Shown piece by piece: positions 9,333 to 19,591 of a DNA stretch of 64,000 nt (position 1 is its first letter; every line of letters starts with the position of its first letter). The notes beneath the pieces were generated by a model. That model was given only the letters and a program-made list of their open reading frames with translations, did no database searches and was not told the DNA's origin. Source of the DNA: G965215055 sp965242685 (GTDB taxonomy: Bacteria > Pseudomonadota > Gammaproteobacteria > UBA4575); contig OZ251487.1 of the NCBI GenBank assembly GCA_965242685.1, positions 1,767,069 to 1,831,068 of the forward strand, read 5' to 3'. The position numbers and the translations under genes were made by a program.

Positions 9333-10844
9333 TTAACCCAACAGTCGGTCGTAGCGTCGATAATTGATTGCTTCACGGAGGTGGTTGGTCTGAATCATCT
9401 TCGAGTTTTCCAGGTCAGCGATAGTACGCGCGAGTTTAAGAGTTCGATGATATCCTCGTGCAGACAAGCCAAGTTGTTCAAATGCGCGGTCCATGAGTTC
9501 TTCGCATTCATGATTGAGCAGGCATGATTGTTCAATTTCCTTGTTCGTCATGTGGGTATTAAGCTTTTGTTGACGGCCTATTTGGCGTTGTCTGGTCGCC
9601 GTAATCCGTTTTCGCACATCCCGGCTTGATTCCGCATGACGGTTTCCGTGCAATCGAAGCTGCTCTTTGGGCACGCGCGGGACGTCAATGTGAATGTCGA
9701 TTCGGTCCAATAAAGGCGCGGAGATGCGTGTTCGATAGCGGCGAATTTGTTCGGGAGTACACGCGCAATTACCGTTGATATCGATATCACAGCCTTGTGG
9801 ACAAGGATTCATTGCAGCGATTAGTTGAAAACTCGCGGGGAATTGGACTTGTCGAGCTGCGCGTGAGATGGCTATGTGTCCAGTTTCCAGAGGTTCACGC
9901 AACACCTCCAGCACGCGGCGGTCAAACTCGGTCAACTCGTCCAGAAATAACACCCCGTTGTGTGCCAAGGAAATCTCTCCCGGCATGGGGTATGAGCCGC
10001 CGCCCACCAATGCCGCACCTGAAGCCGTATGGTGTGGTGCCCGAAACGGGCGTATTCCCCATCGTCGATGGTCAAACCCGCCGTGACTGATTGAGTATAT
10101 CGTAGCGGACTCAACCGCTTCTTGTTCGCTGAGATGAGGCAGTATCCCCGCGAGCCTTCTGGCCAACATGGTTTTACCGCTACCGGGAGAACCTACCATC
10201 AGCATGTTGTGGCCACCTGCGGCGGCGACCTCAAGTGCACGCTTGGCATGATGTTGACCGCGTACGTCGCCGAGATTAAGCGTTTCAGTTGAGTGATTAA
10301 CCGGAATCTCTGTAGTGTAAAAAGGTAAGCGTTCCTGGTCGGAGAGGTGCGCACAAATTTTCAGTAGACTGTTGCACGCCAACACGGTTGCCTGTTTAGC
10401 CAACAATGCTTCACCACCGTTTTCAATGGGTACTACAATGGTACGGGAATTTTTTCCGGCTGCTACTGCAGCGGGTAATGCACCGTGTACGTTGCGGAGT
10501 TGCCCACCTAGACTTAATTCGCCCATGAACTCAAATTTATGCAGGTGTTCCTGGGGCAGTTGATTGGATGCAGCCAGGATCCCCAACGCAATGGGAAGAT
10601 CAAATCTACCACCTTCTTTGGGCAGGTCTGCCGGCGCGAGGTTTACAGTAATGCGCCGTGCGGGAAATTGATAACCAGAATTTAGCAGTGCCGCACGCAC
10701 GCGGTCTTTGCTTTCTTTTACGGCAGTTTCCGGTAGTCCGACGATGGATAGGCCGGGCAAGCCGTTCGATAGGTGCACTTCTACTGTAACCAAGGGCGCT
10801 TCCATCCCTGATTGTGCGCGGGAAAAAACAGTAGCAAGGTTCAT
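9333..10844 (-). CDS. comM: YifB/ComM-family Mg-chelatase-like AAA ATPase
   Basis: A hexameric helicase-type AAA+ ATPase. ComM promotes branch migration during natural transformation. The 503-residue protein has an N-terminal ChlI-like domain (VEVHLSNGLPGLSIVGLPE at about residue 21), Walker A GSPGSGKTML (about 218-227), Walker B VLFLDELTEF (about 296) and the C-terminal Mg-chelatase domain with LSARGYHRTLKLARTIADL. All family hallmarks are present and the length is normal. It lies 22 bp after ubiK and probably shares its transcript. Confidence 0.9.
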   Translation of the reverse strand: MNLATVFSRAQSGMEAPLVTVEVHLSNGLPGLSIVGLPETAVKESKDRVRAALLNSGYQFPARRITVNLAPADLPKEGGRFDLPIALGILAASNQLPQEHLHKFEFMGELSLGGQLRNVHGALPAAVAAGKNSRTIVVPIENGGEALLAKQATVLACNSLLKICAHLSDQERLPFYTTEIPVNHSTETLNLGDVRGQHHAKRALEVAAAGGHNMLMVGSPGSGKTMLARRLAGILPHLSEQEAVESATIYSISHGGFDHRRWGIRPFRAPHHTASGAALVGGGSYPMPGEISLAHNGVLFLDELTEFDRRVLEVLREPLETGHIAISRAARQVQFPASFQLIAAMNPCPQGCDIDINGNCACTPEQIRRYRTRISAPLLDRIDIHIDVPRVPKEQLRLHGNRHAESSRDVRKRITATRQRQIGRQQKLNTHMTNKEIEQSCLLNHECEELMDRAFEQLGLSARGYHRTLKLARTIADLENSKMIQTNHLREAINYRRYDRLLG

Positions 10845-10866
10845 TCGGAATGACCGACGTATAATT

Positions 10867-11124
10867 TTACTTATCTAATATTTTTTGTTCGAGCTCGTGT
10901 ATACGTTGCTCCAGTTCCTTCACGCGAAGTTGATTTTTCGCGAGTATTTTCGCCTGCACGTCAAATTCTTCACGAGTAACCAGATCAAGGCGTTGTAGAA
11001 CGCCTTGTGCCGCTACCCGCACGTTTTTTTCAAGGTCATGTTTGGTACTCTTGAGATTATCGGGTATGGCCTCGCTTACTTTACGCGCAAATTCATCAAG
11101 TGATCGGATACTGAATTTATCCAT
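10867..11124 (-). CDS. ubiK: Ubiquinone biosynthesis accessory factor UbiK (YqiC/BMFP family)
   Basis: Small coiled-coil protein that helps aerobic ubiquinone synthesis and interacts with membranes. I chose the start at 11124 (MDKFSIRSLDEFARKV) because it matches the family and is preceded by GGAG; the frame is open further upstream to 11181. The 85-residue product has the signature AIPDNL followed by a long C-terminal heptad region (VTREEFDVQAKILAKN and VKELEQRIHELE). It lies directly upstream of the comM-like gene. Confidence 0.88.
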   Translation of the reverse strand: MDKFSIRSLDEFARKVSEAIPDNLKSTKHDLEKNVRVAAQGVLQRLDLVTREEFDVQAKILAKNQLRVKELEQRIHELEQKILDK

Positions 11125-11311
11125 TGAAACTCCATAAAACAAATAACCAATTCTAGCCGAACTTCTTTTTTTCACAAACAAATGCCGGCGCGAATCAGAT
11201 GAAATATGATCTGATATGTCCGTATTTTAAGTACGTCAGAAATATACCTAACTTTACGTCCTCTATGTCCATGAATGAGACAATTTTTATTTAGGTTCTG
11301 GTTATAGATGA

Positions 11312-12166
11312 CTAAAATTTTTTCAACAAGAACTGTGGCGGGGCAAAGCTTGCCCGATGAATGAGGTGGTTATAATAACGAGTAGAGAACGAACGCTGCT
11401 TTGCAATGCGTTCACGAGCAAAAGAAACGTGCCCGTTTTTCCCGGCCATAGTCACCGTCCACCAGCCCGTCGGATAGCTTGGTTGAGGAAAATGGCACAG
11501 CTCTGTTGATTCAAACCCGGCTTCAAGCATACGAGCACGCATGGGGGCGATGATCGTGTCAAAATGTATCAACGGGGATTCGCTTTGCTGACTTAACAGA
11601 CCACCAACCTTCAACGCGCGCATACAGTCCTTGTAAAAAGAGGTAGAGAACAGGCCTTCTGCTGGCCCTATCGGATCAGTACTGTCTACAATGATAACGT
11701 CAAACGAACGGTCTTCAACATCGTACATCCATTGTACGGCGTCTTTGAAGACCAGATTAACGCGCGGGTCACCGTTGGCTTCGCATAAGGCGGGAAAGTA
11801 TTTCTCTGCCAGTCGAGTCACACGCTCGTCAATTTCAACTTGAGTAATTTTTTTGAGACACGTATGTTTCGCAACTTCACGTAGTGTACCGCAGTCGCCG
11901 CCACCTACGATCACTACATTGACGGGGTCGGCATGACTGAATAGCGTAAGGTGCGCCAGCATTTCGTGGTAGATGAAGTTGTCGCGTTCCGTCAGCATGA
12001 CAAAGCCGTCAATCGCCATCAGGTTGCCAAAGCCCTCCGTTGAGTAGATTTCTATTTTCTGAAACGGTGTCTGTTCCTCATGAAGTTTTTTACGTACCTC
12101 CCACGACAGCGAAGTTGCACATTCCGTACATTCCTCGGTAAACCAGGTTTTACTTTTGTCAAGCAT
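11312..12166 (-). CDS. speE: Polyamine aminopropyltransferase (spermidine synthase)
   Basis: Transfers an aminopropyl group from decarboxylated S-adenosylmethionine to putrescine. The start at 12166 (MLDKSKTWFTEE) fits the family; an in-frame ATG at 12238 would add 24 residues and almost touch speA. Motifs: ERDNFIYHEMLAH (about residue 59), the nucleotide-binding GGGDCGTLREV (where GGGDGG is more usual) and VDSTDPIGPAEGLF with the catalytic aspartate. It is divergent from speA. No S-adenosylmethionine decarboxylase gene is in the window. Confidence 0.9.
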   Translation of the reverse strand: MLDKSKTWFTEECTECATSLSWEVRKKLHEEQTPFQKIEIYSTEGFGNLMAIDGFVMLTERDNFIYHEMLAHLTLFSHADPVNVVIVGGGDCGTLREVAKHTCLKKITQVEIDERVTRLAEKYFPALCEANGDPRVNLVFKDAVQWMYDVEDRSFDVIIVDSTDPIGPAEGLFSTSFYKDCMRALKVGGLLSQQSESPLIHFDTIIAPMRARMLEAGFESTELCHFPQPSYPTGWWTVTMAGKNGHVSFARERIAKQRSFSTRYYNHLIHRASFAPPQFLLKKF

Positions 12167-12252
12167 TCGTGTCGCCGTTACATTACCATTCTGTTTTTTC
12201 GCTCGACGTGGGTCAATATGTTTTGCATAAAGCGACATGCGCGAAAGCAGCC

Positions 12253-14166
12253 GTGAGTACCGATGAAAGGTGGGACGTCGAGACGGCCCGGTTACATTAT
12301 CGTATTCCTGTCTGGGGCCGGGGACTTTTTGACGTTAATGCTGCCGGTCGAGTCGTGGCAAATGCAGGTTCGGCTCAACTCGACTTATATGAGTTAAGCA
12401 AGCAGCTGAAGAGGCAAGGTATCGGGTTACCGGTATTGGTACGTTTTCCGCATATTTTGCAGCATTTGCTCGGTGATTTATATGCTGCTTTCGAGCGGGC
12501 GGCATTGGCCTGTGGGTATGCAGGTCGTTATGTCGCCGCCTATCCCGTCAAGGTCAACCAACAGGCGTCCGTGATTCGTCATTTTGACAGTCAAACTCAG
12601 TGGCCGGTTGCATTTGAAGTCGGCAGTAAGGCTGAATTGATCGGCTGTTTGGGCGTGCTGAGGAAGCAAAGCCAAACCATAATTTGTAACGGCTATAAAG
12701 ATGAGGCTTATATACGTTTGGCTTTTATAGGAAGGTTACTGGGAAATGAAGTTATCATCGTTTTGGAAGACTTGGATGAGTTTCAACACGTCCTGAAGTT
12801 ATCTGCACAGTTTGATTTGCAACCCATGCTTGGTATGCGGGTGCGGCTGTCATCCATTGCTGCCGGTAAGTGGCAAAATACGGGCGGCGAGCATTCAAAA
12901 TTTGGTTTGACTACGAATAGAGTATTGCAACTGGTCAAACAGTTACGGGAACACAAGGCGACTGCATGGATGCGGATGTTGCACTTTCACATGGGATCGC
13001 AGATACCCTCCATACGGCACATCAGGGCCGGAGTTGAAGAAGGCGCGCGTTACTTTTTAGAACTCCGCGAGCTTGGTATTGAACTTACCCAACTGAACGT
13101 CGGCGGAGGATTGGCCATTGATTATGAAGGCGGGGGTTCAAATACTTATTTCTCCATGGATTACTCCATCGAAGAGTATGCAAATGCCGTTGTTGGCACT
13201 ATTGACTCGACATGTCGGCAAAAAGGCATTCAACCACCAACGATCTTCAGTGAAAACGGGCGTGCCATGACGGCCCCTCACGCACTGTTGATTACCAACG
13301 TGGTCAGTGCTGAATACCAACGGGGGTGCACGTATGAGGACGGTATGCGTCTATTGAGGAACTGCCCCGTCGGCAATCGAAAATTAACGGCTCTCATTGA
13401 TTTAAGTCGGCGGGTTCTTTCTATCGGAAAAAGTGTGGGTGGTGCAGTCAATAGTTCAAGATGCTATGCCGAACTGGTACAAGTCATGCGAGAAGTACAG
13501 CGTGACTTTTCCGCCGGTATCGTGACGTTGGAAGAGAAGGCGTGGGCGGAGAAATTAGTGCGGGTAGTTTACCGGCAACTCTTGAACGTTGGCGACCACC
13601 AGCGTACAGAATACACTAAAGAGATTGAAGAAAGGTTTGTTGATAAATACTTTTGCAATTTTTCATTATTTCGGTCGACTCCGGATATTTGGGGGTTGAA
13701 CCAGATCTTTCCAATTATACCGCTGCATCGATTACGTGAGTTTCCATCACATAAAGTGCGCCTACACGACCTGACCTGTGACTCGGATGGACAGATCCGT
13801 TACTACGTAGAAGATGACTCCATCAAATCCTATTTGTCTCTGCACGAATTCCACTCGCGGCAAGACTATATGCTGGGGGTTTTTTTGGTAGGGGCTTATC
13901 AGGAGATACTTGGCGACATGCATAATCTGTTCGGTGATACATGCGCGGTCAACGTAACCCTGAATTCCGATGGAAGTTACCGAATTTATGCAAATCAACC
14001 CGGCAGCACCATTGAAGAAATTCTGTCCCGTGTGCGTATCGGCAGCGCTGACATGCGGCGAACCTGGTTGGAGAAACTTGCCCGTGCGAATGTACTCGAA
14101 GAAACTAAAAAACTTGCATTACAAGAATTGGAGTTGTCCCTAAAATCAGACAGCTACTTAAGCTGA
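12253..14166 (+). CDS. speA: Biosynthetic arginine decarboxylase
   Basis: PLP enzyme that makes agmatine from arginine, the first step of putrescine synthesis. I chose GTG at 12253 because the alignable region (VETARLHYRIPVWGRGLFDVNA) starts just after it; the frame opens at 12169, but that would overlap the divergent speE. Signatures include the PLP-lysine segment YPVKVNQQ, GLTTNRVLQLV, HFHMGSQIPSI and GGGLAIDYEGGGS, and the product is about 637 residues, the normal length. SpeA and SpeE together suggest a route from arginine to spermidine. Confidence 0.92.
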   Translation: MSTDERWDVETARLHYRIPVWGRGLFDVNAAGRVVANAGSAQLDLYELSKQLKRQGIGLPVLVRFPHILQHLLGDLYAAFERAALACGYAGRYVAAYPVKVNQQASVIRHFDSQTQWPVAFEVGSKAELIGCLGVLRKQSQTIICNGYKDEAYIRLAFIGRLLGNEVIIVLEDLDEFQHVLKLSAQFDLQPMLGMRVRLSSIAAGKWQNTGGEHSKFGLTTNRVLQLVKQLREHKATAWMRMLHFHMGSQIPSIRHIRAGVEEGARYFLELRELGIELTQLNVGGGLAIDYEGGGSNTYFSMDYSIEEYANAVVGTIDSTCRQKGIQPPTIFSENGRAMTAPHALLITNVVSAEYQRGCTYEDGMRLLRNCPVGNRKLTALIDLSRRVLSIGKSVGGAVNSSRCYAELVQVMREVQRDFSAGIVTLEEKAWAEKLVRVVYRQLLNVGDHQRTEYTKEIEERFVDKYFCNFSLFRSTPDIWGLNQIFPIIPLHRLREFPSHKVRLHDLTCDSDGQIRYYVEDDSIKSYLSLHEFHSRQDYMLGVFLVGAYQEILGDMHNLFGDTCAVNVTLNSDGSYRIYANQPGSTIEEILSRVRIGSADMRRTWLEKLARANVLEETKKLALQELELSLKSDSYLS

Positions 14167-14168
14167 CT

Positions 14169-14200
14169 CTTTGTCGCCCGCGGTTTAGTGGGTGACAAAG
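14169..14200. terminator. Bidirectional terminator-like hairpin between speA and nadA
   Basis: CTTTGTC at 14169-14175 pairs with GACAAAG at 14194-14200, and CCC at 14177-14179 pairs with GGG at 14190-14192. The hairpin begins just after the speA stop codon and overlaps the last codons of nadA. There is no clear T-tract, so its efficiency is uncertain. Confidence 0.4.
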
Positions 14201-15234
14201 TCCAGCATACGGCGGGTTGAGTGGTAAGCCTTTTTGCGAACCTTTTCATCTATGAATATCTCGCCCTCGCCCGACTCCAGTACCGCTTCCAGATTATGCA
14301 AACCGTTCATGGCCATCCACGGGCAGTGTGCACAGCTTTTACAGGTTGCTCCTTCTCCTCCGGTAGGGGCCTCGATAAAAATTTTGTCTGGCGTTTGTTG
14401 TTTCATCTTATAGAAGATACGGTTGTCCGTCGCGACGATAAATTTTTGGTGCGGCAACTCCTTGGCTGCCTTTATCAGGGCCGTGGTTGAGCCCACAACG
14501 TCTGCAACGTCAATAACGTCCGCCGGGGATTCGGGGTGCACAAGGATCCCGGCGTCGGGGTGTTGCGCCATCAACTTCCCTAGCGCACGCGCCTTAAATT
14601 CTTCATGTACGACACACGCCCCTTGCCACAGCACCATGTTCGCACCGGTTACCCGTTCGATGTAGCGGCCAAGGTGTTTGTCTGGTGCCCACAGGATTTT
14701 TTTACCCGTGTCAACAAGATGTGAGATGACCTTTACCGCAATACTGGAGGTTACCACCCAATCGGCGCGTGCTTTTACTTCGGCACTGGTGTTGGCATAG
14801 ACCACTACTTCGTGGTCCGGGTATTGATCACAGAATTCGCTGAACTCTTTTATCGGACAACCGAGATCAAGCGAGCAAGTTGCCTCCAAGGTCGGCATTA
14901 GAACCCGCTTTTCAGGGTTTAGTATCTTTGCGGTTTCCCCCATGAATCGAACCCCGGCGACGACCAGCGTCGTTGCCGGATGGTCGTTACCGAAGCGCGC
15001 CATTTCCAAAGAGTCGGATACGTACCCCCCTGTTTTTTCGGCGATGGCCTGTAGGTCCTCGTGCGTGTAATAATGTGCGACCAACACGGCGTTTTTCTGC
15101 TTGAGAAGGTGTTTTATGACTGAAATTTTTTTCTGCTTTTGCCGCAAGGAATAGACGGGCAGACTTGACTGGATAGCCGCCGTTTCGGGGACAGCCTTTA
15201 AAGGTACGTAAAATTCAGTGGACAATTCCAGCAT
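14185..15234 (-). CDS. nadA: Quinolinate synthase A
   Basis: Fe-S enzyme that condenses iminoaspartate with dihydroxyacetone phosphate to quinolinate for NAD synthesis. The 349-residue protein has the three cluster cysteines in expected contexts: ATCSLDLGCP, QGACVVHEEF and CKSCAHCPWMAMNGL. It also has LVAHYYTHEDLQAIAE near residue 50. It is monocistronic and convergent with speA. Confidence 0.95.
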   Translation of the reverse strand: MLELSTEFYVPLKAVPETAAIQSSLPVYSLRQKQKKISVIKHLLKQKNAVLVAHYYTHEDLQAIAEKTGGYVSDSLEMARFGNDHPATTLVVAGVRFMGETAKILNPEKRVLMPTLEATCSLDLGCPIKEFSEFCDQYPDHEVVVYANTSAEVKARADWVVTSSIAVKVISHLVDTGKKILWAPDKHLGRYIERVTGANMVLWQGACVVHEEFKARALGKLMAQHPDAGILVHPESPADVIDVADVVGSTTALIKAAKELPHQKFIVATDNRIFYKMKQQTPDKIFIEAPTGGEGATCKSCAHCPWMAMNGLHNLEAVLESGEGEIFIDEKVRKKAYHSTRRMLDFVTH

Positions 15235-15393
15235 AGTAGAAAGTTATAGCAATGTACGTATCTTACATATATAAGGGCAAGAAAGGGAAATCAACCCCCC
15301 GTAAAGACCAAGATTAACGTACTGTATGATGAGATGGACAAATAAGAGTAATAGCGGTTTGGCATAGCCGTTTACTTTCTGACTCGTTCCCTC

Positions 15394-17199
15394 ATGGCCA
15401 GAACCGACTACATTACGCCTGAACGTGCAAATACCTTGCCCGGCCTGCTAAGTGCGCGCGTGTCCTGTTCGTCGGCTTCAGTGGCGTATGGTTACTACGA
15501 TAATAAAAAGAAGACTTGGCGATATTTGGACTGGTGGCAGGTTATGCGGCAAGTCATTGCCATTCAAGCGGTTTTGCAAGGAGAGCCGCTTGCGAGAGGT
15601 GACCGTATCGCCATTATGCTACGCAACTGCCCTGAATGGATAATGTTTGATCTTGCAGCGTTGGGCTTGGGTTTGGTTACAGTACCTTTATACATCAACG
15701 ATTCACCTGGAAATGTTGCCCACGTCATTCAGGATGCGGGCGTCAAGCTTATATTTATCCAAAATCGGCGCCAATGGTTGCCGTTATCACAAATAGATGG
15801 GGTCAACGACGCCTTGCAACGAGTCATTACGGTCGAACCGGGTGCCCATGAAGACAACCGCATTCTATCCATGCAAGCATGGTTGAATGGCCATACAGGT
15901 GCCGAGTTTCGCAGTGTTCCCGCCCATGCGGGTGAATTGGCGACAATCGTCTATACCTCGGGCACATCCGGGCGTCCCAAGGGGGTTATGCTAAGCCATC
16001 GGAATATCTTGTCCAATGCGTATGCGGCGTTGCAGTGCGGGGAATTCTTTGAGCGTGACGTATTTTTATCTTTTTTACCTTTGTCCCATGCCTTGGAACG
16101 CACCGCAGGTTGCTATCTGCCGATGATGGCGAATGCGAGGGTATGTTTTGCGCGCTCGGTTCAGCAATTGGCACGGGACATGCAAACCGTCCGCCCAACC
16201 GTGTTTGTATCGGTGCCGCGCATTTACGAAACGGCGTATGCGAAGATCCTTGACTCGCTGCAACGACAATCTCTGTTCAGGCAAAGGATATTTACGTGGA
16301 CACGGTACGTAGGCTGGCGGCGTTTTCAGTTTACATTGAGTAAAAAACACTGGCATTGGAGCCTGTTGCTTTGGCCATTGTTAAACGGGTTGGTTGCCAA
16401 GAAAATCCAGCAAAGGCTTGGCGGAAGATTGCGTTATGCCCTTGCCGGTGGTGCGTCTTTGAATAGGACAATTGCAAAATTTTTTATCTGCTTTGGCGTG
16501 CCGGTTTACCAGGGCTATGGTATGACGGAAAGCAGTCCCGTGATCAGTGTTGGTCGCCCGCAAGATAATGAGCCATTCAGTGTTGGTAGGCCTCTACCGG
16601 GTGTAGAGATCAAAATTACCGAAGACGGAGAGCTGTGCACGCGCAGCGATTGCGTAATGCTGGGTTATCACAAAAACAAACGTGCAACCCGAGAGGCGAT
16701 TGATAATGAAGGCTGGTTGCACACGGGGGATATCGCCACTATGAGCGGGAAGGGGTGTTTGTATATTACGGGAAGAATCAAGGACATCATAGTTCTGGCG
16801 AATGCCGAAAAAATATCACCTCAGGACATGGAAACCGCAATTTGTGCAGATGTGTTGTTTGATCAGGCTGTGGTACTCGGCGAGGGAAGGCCCTTTCTGG
16901 CGGCATTGTTGGTATTAAATGAGTCCGAGTGGCGGAAGACTATAGCGGCGGTGGATTTCGGTGGTAAACGACCGGTAAGCCTGCAATCGAGGTTGGTACA
17001 AAAATACGTGTTGAAGCGCCTGTCTGGTTGTGTGAAGCAATTTCCCGGTTACGCCCAGGTTCGCAGGGTCAGTCTTTATCTTGAACCATGGACGATGGAA
17101 AATGGTTTGTTGACACCGACGTTAAAAATAAAGCGGACGCGGCTTCTGCGGCGGTTTGAAAAGGACGTGAATAGGATGTATGAATCCTTGTCTCCCTGA
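15394..17199 (+). CDS. AMP-forming long-chain acyl-CoA synthetase family protein
   Basis: Activates fatty acids to acyl-CoA through an acyl-adenylate. The 601-residue protein has the AMP-binding P-loop-like motif IVYTSGTSGRPKGVMLSH (about residues 189-206), the YQGYGMTESSPVIS segment (about 375) and the hinge motif WLHTGDIATMSGKGCLYITGR, quoted in part. It resembles the FAA1/LACS branch that carries LPLSHALERT. The monocistronic gene lies between divergent nadA and the convergent SPOR-protein gene. The substrate chain length cannot be told from sequence. Confidence 0.87.
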   Translation: MARTDYITPERANTLPGLLSARVSCSSASVAYGYYDNKKKTWRYLDWWQVMRQVIAIQAVLQGEPLARGDRIAIMLRNCPEWIMFDLAALGLGLVTVPLYINDSPGNVAHVIQDAGVKLIFIQNRRQWLPLSQIDGVNDALQRVITVEPGAHEDNRILSMQAWLNGHTGAEFRSVPAHAGELATIVYTSGTSGRPKGVMLSHRNILSNAYAALQCGEFFERDVFLSFLPLSHALERTAGCYLPMMANARVCFARSVQQLARDMQTVRPTVFVSVPRIYETAYAKILDSLQRQSLFRQRIFTWTRYVGWRRFQFTLSKKHWHWSLLLWPLLNGLVAKKIQQRLGGRLRYALAGGASLNRTIAKFFICFGVPVYQGYGMTESSPVISVGRPQDNEPFSVGRPLPGVEIKITEDGELCTRSDCVMLGYHKNKRATREAIDNEGWLHTGDIATMSGKGCLYITGRIKDIIVLANAEKISPQDMETAICADVLFDQAVVLGEGRPFLAALLVLNESEWRKTIAAVDFGGKRPVSLQSRLVQKYVLKRLSGCVKQFPGYAQVRRVSLYLEPWTMENGLLTPTLKIKRTRLLRRFEKDVNRMYESLSP

Positions 17200-17225
17200 G
17201 CTTTGGGTTAAAAGCCGGGTTACGA

Positions 17226-17750
17226 TCATTGCTTGGCTTGCATCAGCATGGCGTCAATGCCATTTTTGCGTAGGTTCTCACGTAGTTCTTCCAGAGTTTC
17301 TCGGCTGTCAACGGGACCGATGCGTACTCTATACCACGTGGAACCATCCACGTTTACCGATTGAATGTGCGCCGTCACGTCCAGTTTCGCCAAGTGTACT
17401 TTCAAGCTGTTTGCTTCATCGAATTGTTGGAATGAGCCGACTTGTAACAAATATCCTCCGACGGGTTTTGCGCGCACGTGTTTTTTTCTCTTTTCCTCAA
17501 CGTCAGCGGGAATTACAACTTCCAGTTCCGGTAACAACGTATAGAAATCAAAAGAGCGTTGCGTAGACGGCTTAGTGTCTGTATCTCGTTTGCTTTCGAC
17601 CGTGGTACTTGTTTGATCTGAATCGGCGTGACGGTCACCGGTGCGCACCATCATTGCAATGACCAACCCTATTAAGATACCCAGTGCCAGCCAGACCCAT
17701 GCGGGCATGGTGCGGGACAGCTGGCTTGATGATGGTTTTTTACCGGGCAT
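17226..17750 (-). CDS. SPOR-domain membrane protein (FtsN-like)
   Basis: A 174-residue bitopic protein: short cytoplasmic N-terminus, one membrane helix (about 17-36), a polar linker and a C-terminal SPOR domain (about 97-172; GGYLLQVGSFQQFDEANSLKV, quoted in parts, and WYRVRIGPVDSRE). SPOR domains bind denuded septal peptidoglycan. The position directly downstream of argS is the usual one for FtsN-like genes in Gammaproteobacteria. The gap to argS is 8 bp, so one operon is likely. Confidence 0.87.
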   Translation of the reverse strand: MPGKKPSSSQLSRTMPAWVWLALGILIGLVIAMMVRTGDRHADSDQTSTTVESKRDTDTKPSTQRSFDFYTLLPELEVVIPADVEEKRKKHVRAKPVGGYLLQVGSFQQFDEANSLKVHLAKLDVTAHIQSVNVDGSTWYRVRIGPVDSRETLEELRENLRKNGIDAMLMQAKQ

Positions 17751-17758
17751 TAGGCTTT

Positions 17759-19519
17759 TTACATGTGTTTTGGGGCACTCACATCAAGCAGTGTGAGGCC
17801 GTTGTGTAACACGATCTGTGTCGCGCGGATTAATGTAAGGCGTGCGTCCCGAAGTGCCGGATCGTCGGCTAAAACCTGGTGGGCGTTGTAAAAACTGTGG
17901 AAGGCGGTGGCAAGCTCGCGTAAGTAATTGACCATAATGTGAGGAGAAAGTTGTTTCACGGCAGCCAGAATCTTTTCCTGAAATTGGTCCAGGCATTTCA
18001 TCAGGGTGCGTTCCTGTTCCTCAATCAGCAGCGTTGCATCCGCCGTGACGAAATTGTGTCGTTGATAACGGTTATCGGCTTGTTCAAAAATACTGCAAAT
18101 TCTTGCATGTGCGTATTGTACATAGTAAACGGGATTATCCTGTGATTGCGAGACGGCCAAGTCCAAGTCGAAATCCAGGTGCTGTTCACATTTTCGCATC
18201 ACGTAAAAAAAGCGCGCCGCGTCTTTGCCGACCTGCTTTCGCAGTTGCCGCAGGGTGACAAATTCACCGCTCCGAGTGGACATGGAAAGTTTGGTACCCT
18301 TTTCATACAGGTTTGCAAACTGCACCAATAAGATACGCAACCGGTTCGGGTCTTTACCGAGTGCTGTCACCGCCGCCTTTACACGCGCAATATAGCCGTG
18401 ATGATCGGCGCCCCATATATTAATCAGCTGGTCGAAACCGCGCTCGTATTTTTCCAGGTGATAGGCAACGTCCGATGCAAAGTACGTCGTTTGACCGTTT
18501 TCACGTACCAATACCCGGTCTTTCTCGTCACCAAAAGCGGTACTGTGAAACCAGAGTGCGCCATCTTTGTTATACGTGTGCCCGTTGTGGGTCAGTTCGT
18601 CAAGTATGGTACGCACTTTGTCATTCGCTATCAAGGATTGCTCCGAGTACCAGTTGTCAAAATGTACGCCAAAGTGCTCCAGATCGTTTTTGATGTCATC
18701 GACAATCGTATCCAGTGCGTATTTGGTGAAGACCGCATAGTCAGGTCTGCCGAGCGATTCTTTGGTAGCATCAATGATCACATCGAGATGGGCGTCCCGA
18801 TCTGCATCTCGAGACCCATTCCCGAATAACTGTAACCGCCGGGTTTTCGGTGAACGATGAAATTGATCCTTGTATTCCCGATGCAGAGACGCGGCAATGT
18901 CCCAGACGTAATCGCCTTGATAGGCATCGTCCGGGAAAGCAATCGTTTCCCCGCATAGTTCCAGATACCTCAGCCATACCGACGTCGTCAAAATATCCAT
19001 TTGTCGCCCGGTGTCGTTCAGATAGTACTCGCGATAGACCTCATAACCGACTGCTTCAAGCAAATTGGCGATCGCGGCCCCATGTGCGGCACCGCGACCG
19101 TGACCGACGTGTAGCGGGCCGGTAGGATTTGCAGAAACGAATTCAATCTGTATCTTGTCGCCGGCGTATTTATTCGTTTTTCCGAAGTTATCCTGCTCGT
19201 CCAGGATTTGCTTCAGGAGGTCGGCATGGTGGTTGCCGACGCGCACGTAAAAATTGATAAATCCCGCGCCCGCAATTTCAATTTTGGAGATGAAGGCGTC
19301 AGCGGGTATCCGAGCAACGATTTTCTCCGCTATTTCATGTGCGGATAAGCCCATTCTTCCGGCAAGTTGCAGGGCTAGGTTACTGGCAAAATCACCGTGT
19401 GCCTTATCCTTGCTGCGGGTAACGTGAACGTCGGCTTTTATGTCTGTGGGCAGGTCGCCTCGTGTCCGTAAATCGGATAGGGTATCTTGCAGCAATTTGA
19501 CAATATGTGCTTGCATCAT
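17759..19519 (-). CDS. argS: Arginyl-tRNA synthetase
   Basis: Class I aminoacyl-tRNA synthetase for arginine. The 586-residue protein has the HIGH-type motif in NPTGPLHVGHGRGA (about residues 130-143) and, in the KMSKS position, GTKLSMSTRSGEF (about 392), a variant common in ArgS. The C-terminal DALR domain runs to the end. The start is 19519 or the next codon, also ATG. It precedes the SPOR gene and follows priA on the same strand. Confidence 0.95.
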   Translation of the reverse strand: MMQAHIVKLLQDTLSDLRTRGDLPTDIKADVHVTRSKDKAHGDFASNLALQLAGRMGLSAHEIAEKIVARIPADAFISKIEIAGAGFINFYVRVGNHHADLLKQILDEQDNFGKTNKYAGDKIQIEFVSANPTGPLHVGHGRGAAHGAAIANLLEAVGYEVYREYYLNDTGRQMDILTTSVWLRYLELCGETIAFPDDAYQGDYVWDIAASLHREYKDQFHRSPKTRRLQLFGNGSRDADRDAHLDVIIDATKESLGRPDYAVFTKYALDTIVDDIKNDLEHFGVHFDNWYSEQSLIANDKVRTILDELTHNGHTYNKDGALWFHSTAFGDEKDRVLVRENGQTTYFASDVAYHLEKYERGFDQLINIWGADHHGYIARVKAAVTALGKDPNRLRILLVQFANLYEKGTKLSMSTRSGEFVTLRQLRKQVGKDAARFFYVMRKCEQHLDFDLDLAVSQSQDNPVYYVQYAHARICSIFEQADNRYQRHNFVTADATLLIEEQERTLMKCLDQFQEKILAAVKQLSPHIMVNYLRELATAFHSFYNAHQVLADDPALRDARLTLIRATQIVLHNGLTLLDVSAPKHM

Positions 19520-19591
19520 TTTTCAGCTAAAAAGTGCTGTATTATATCCATTGGCCCCACGCACGGCCGATGTGATGCGTGCCGGCCGCTT

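Noticed and set aside
12169..12252. Longer speA start at 12169
   Set aside because: It would overlap the divergent speE start, and the added residues do not match arginine decarboxylases.
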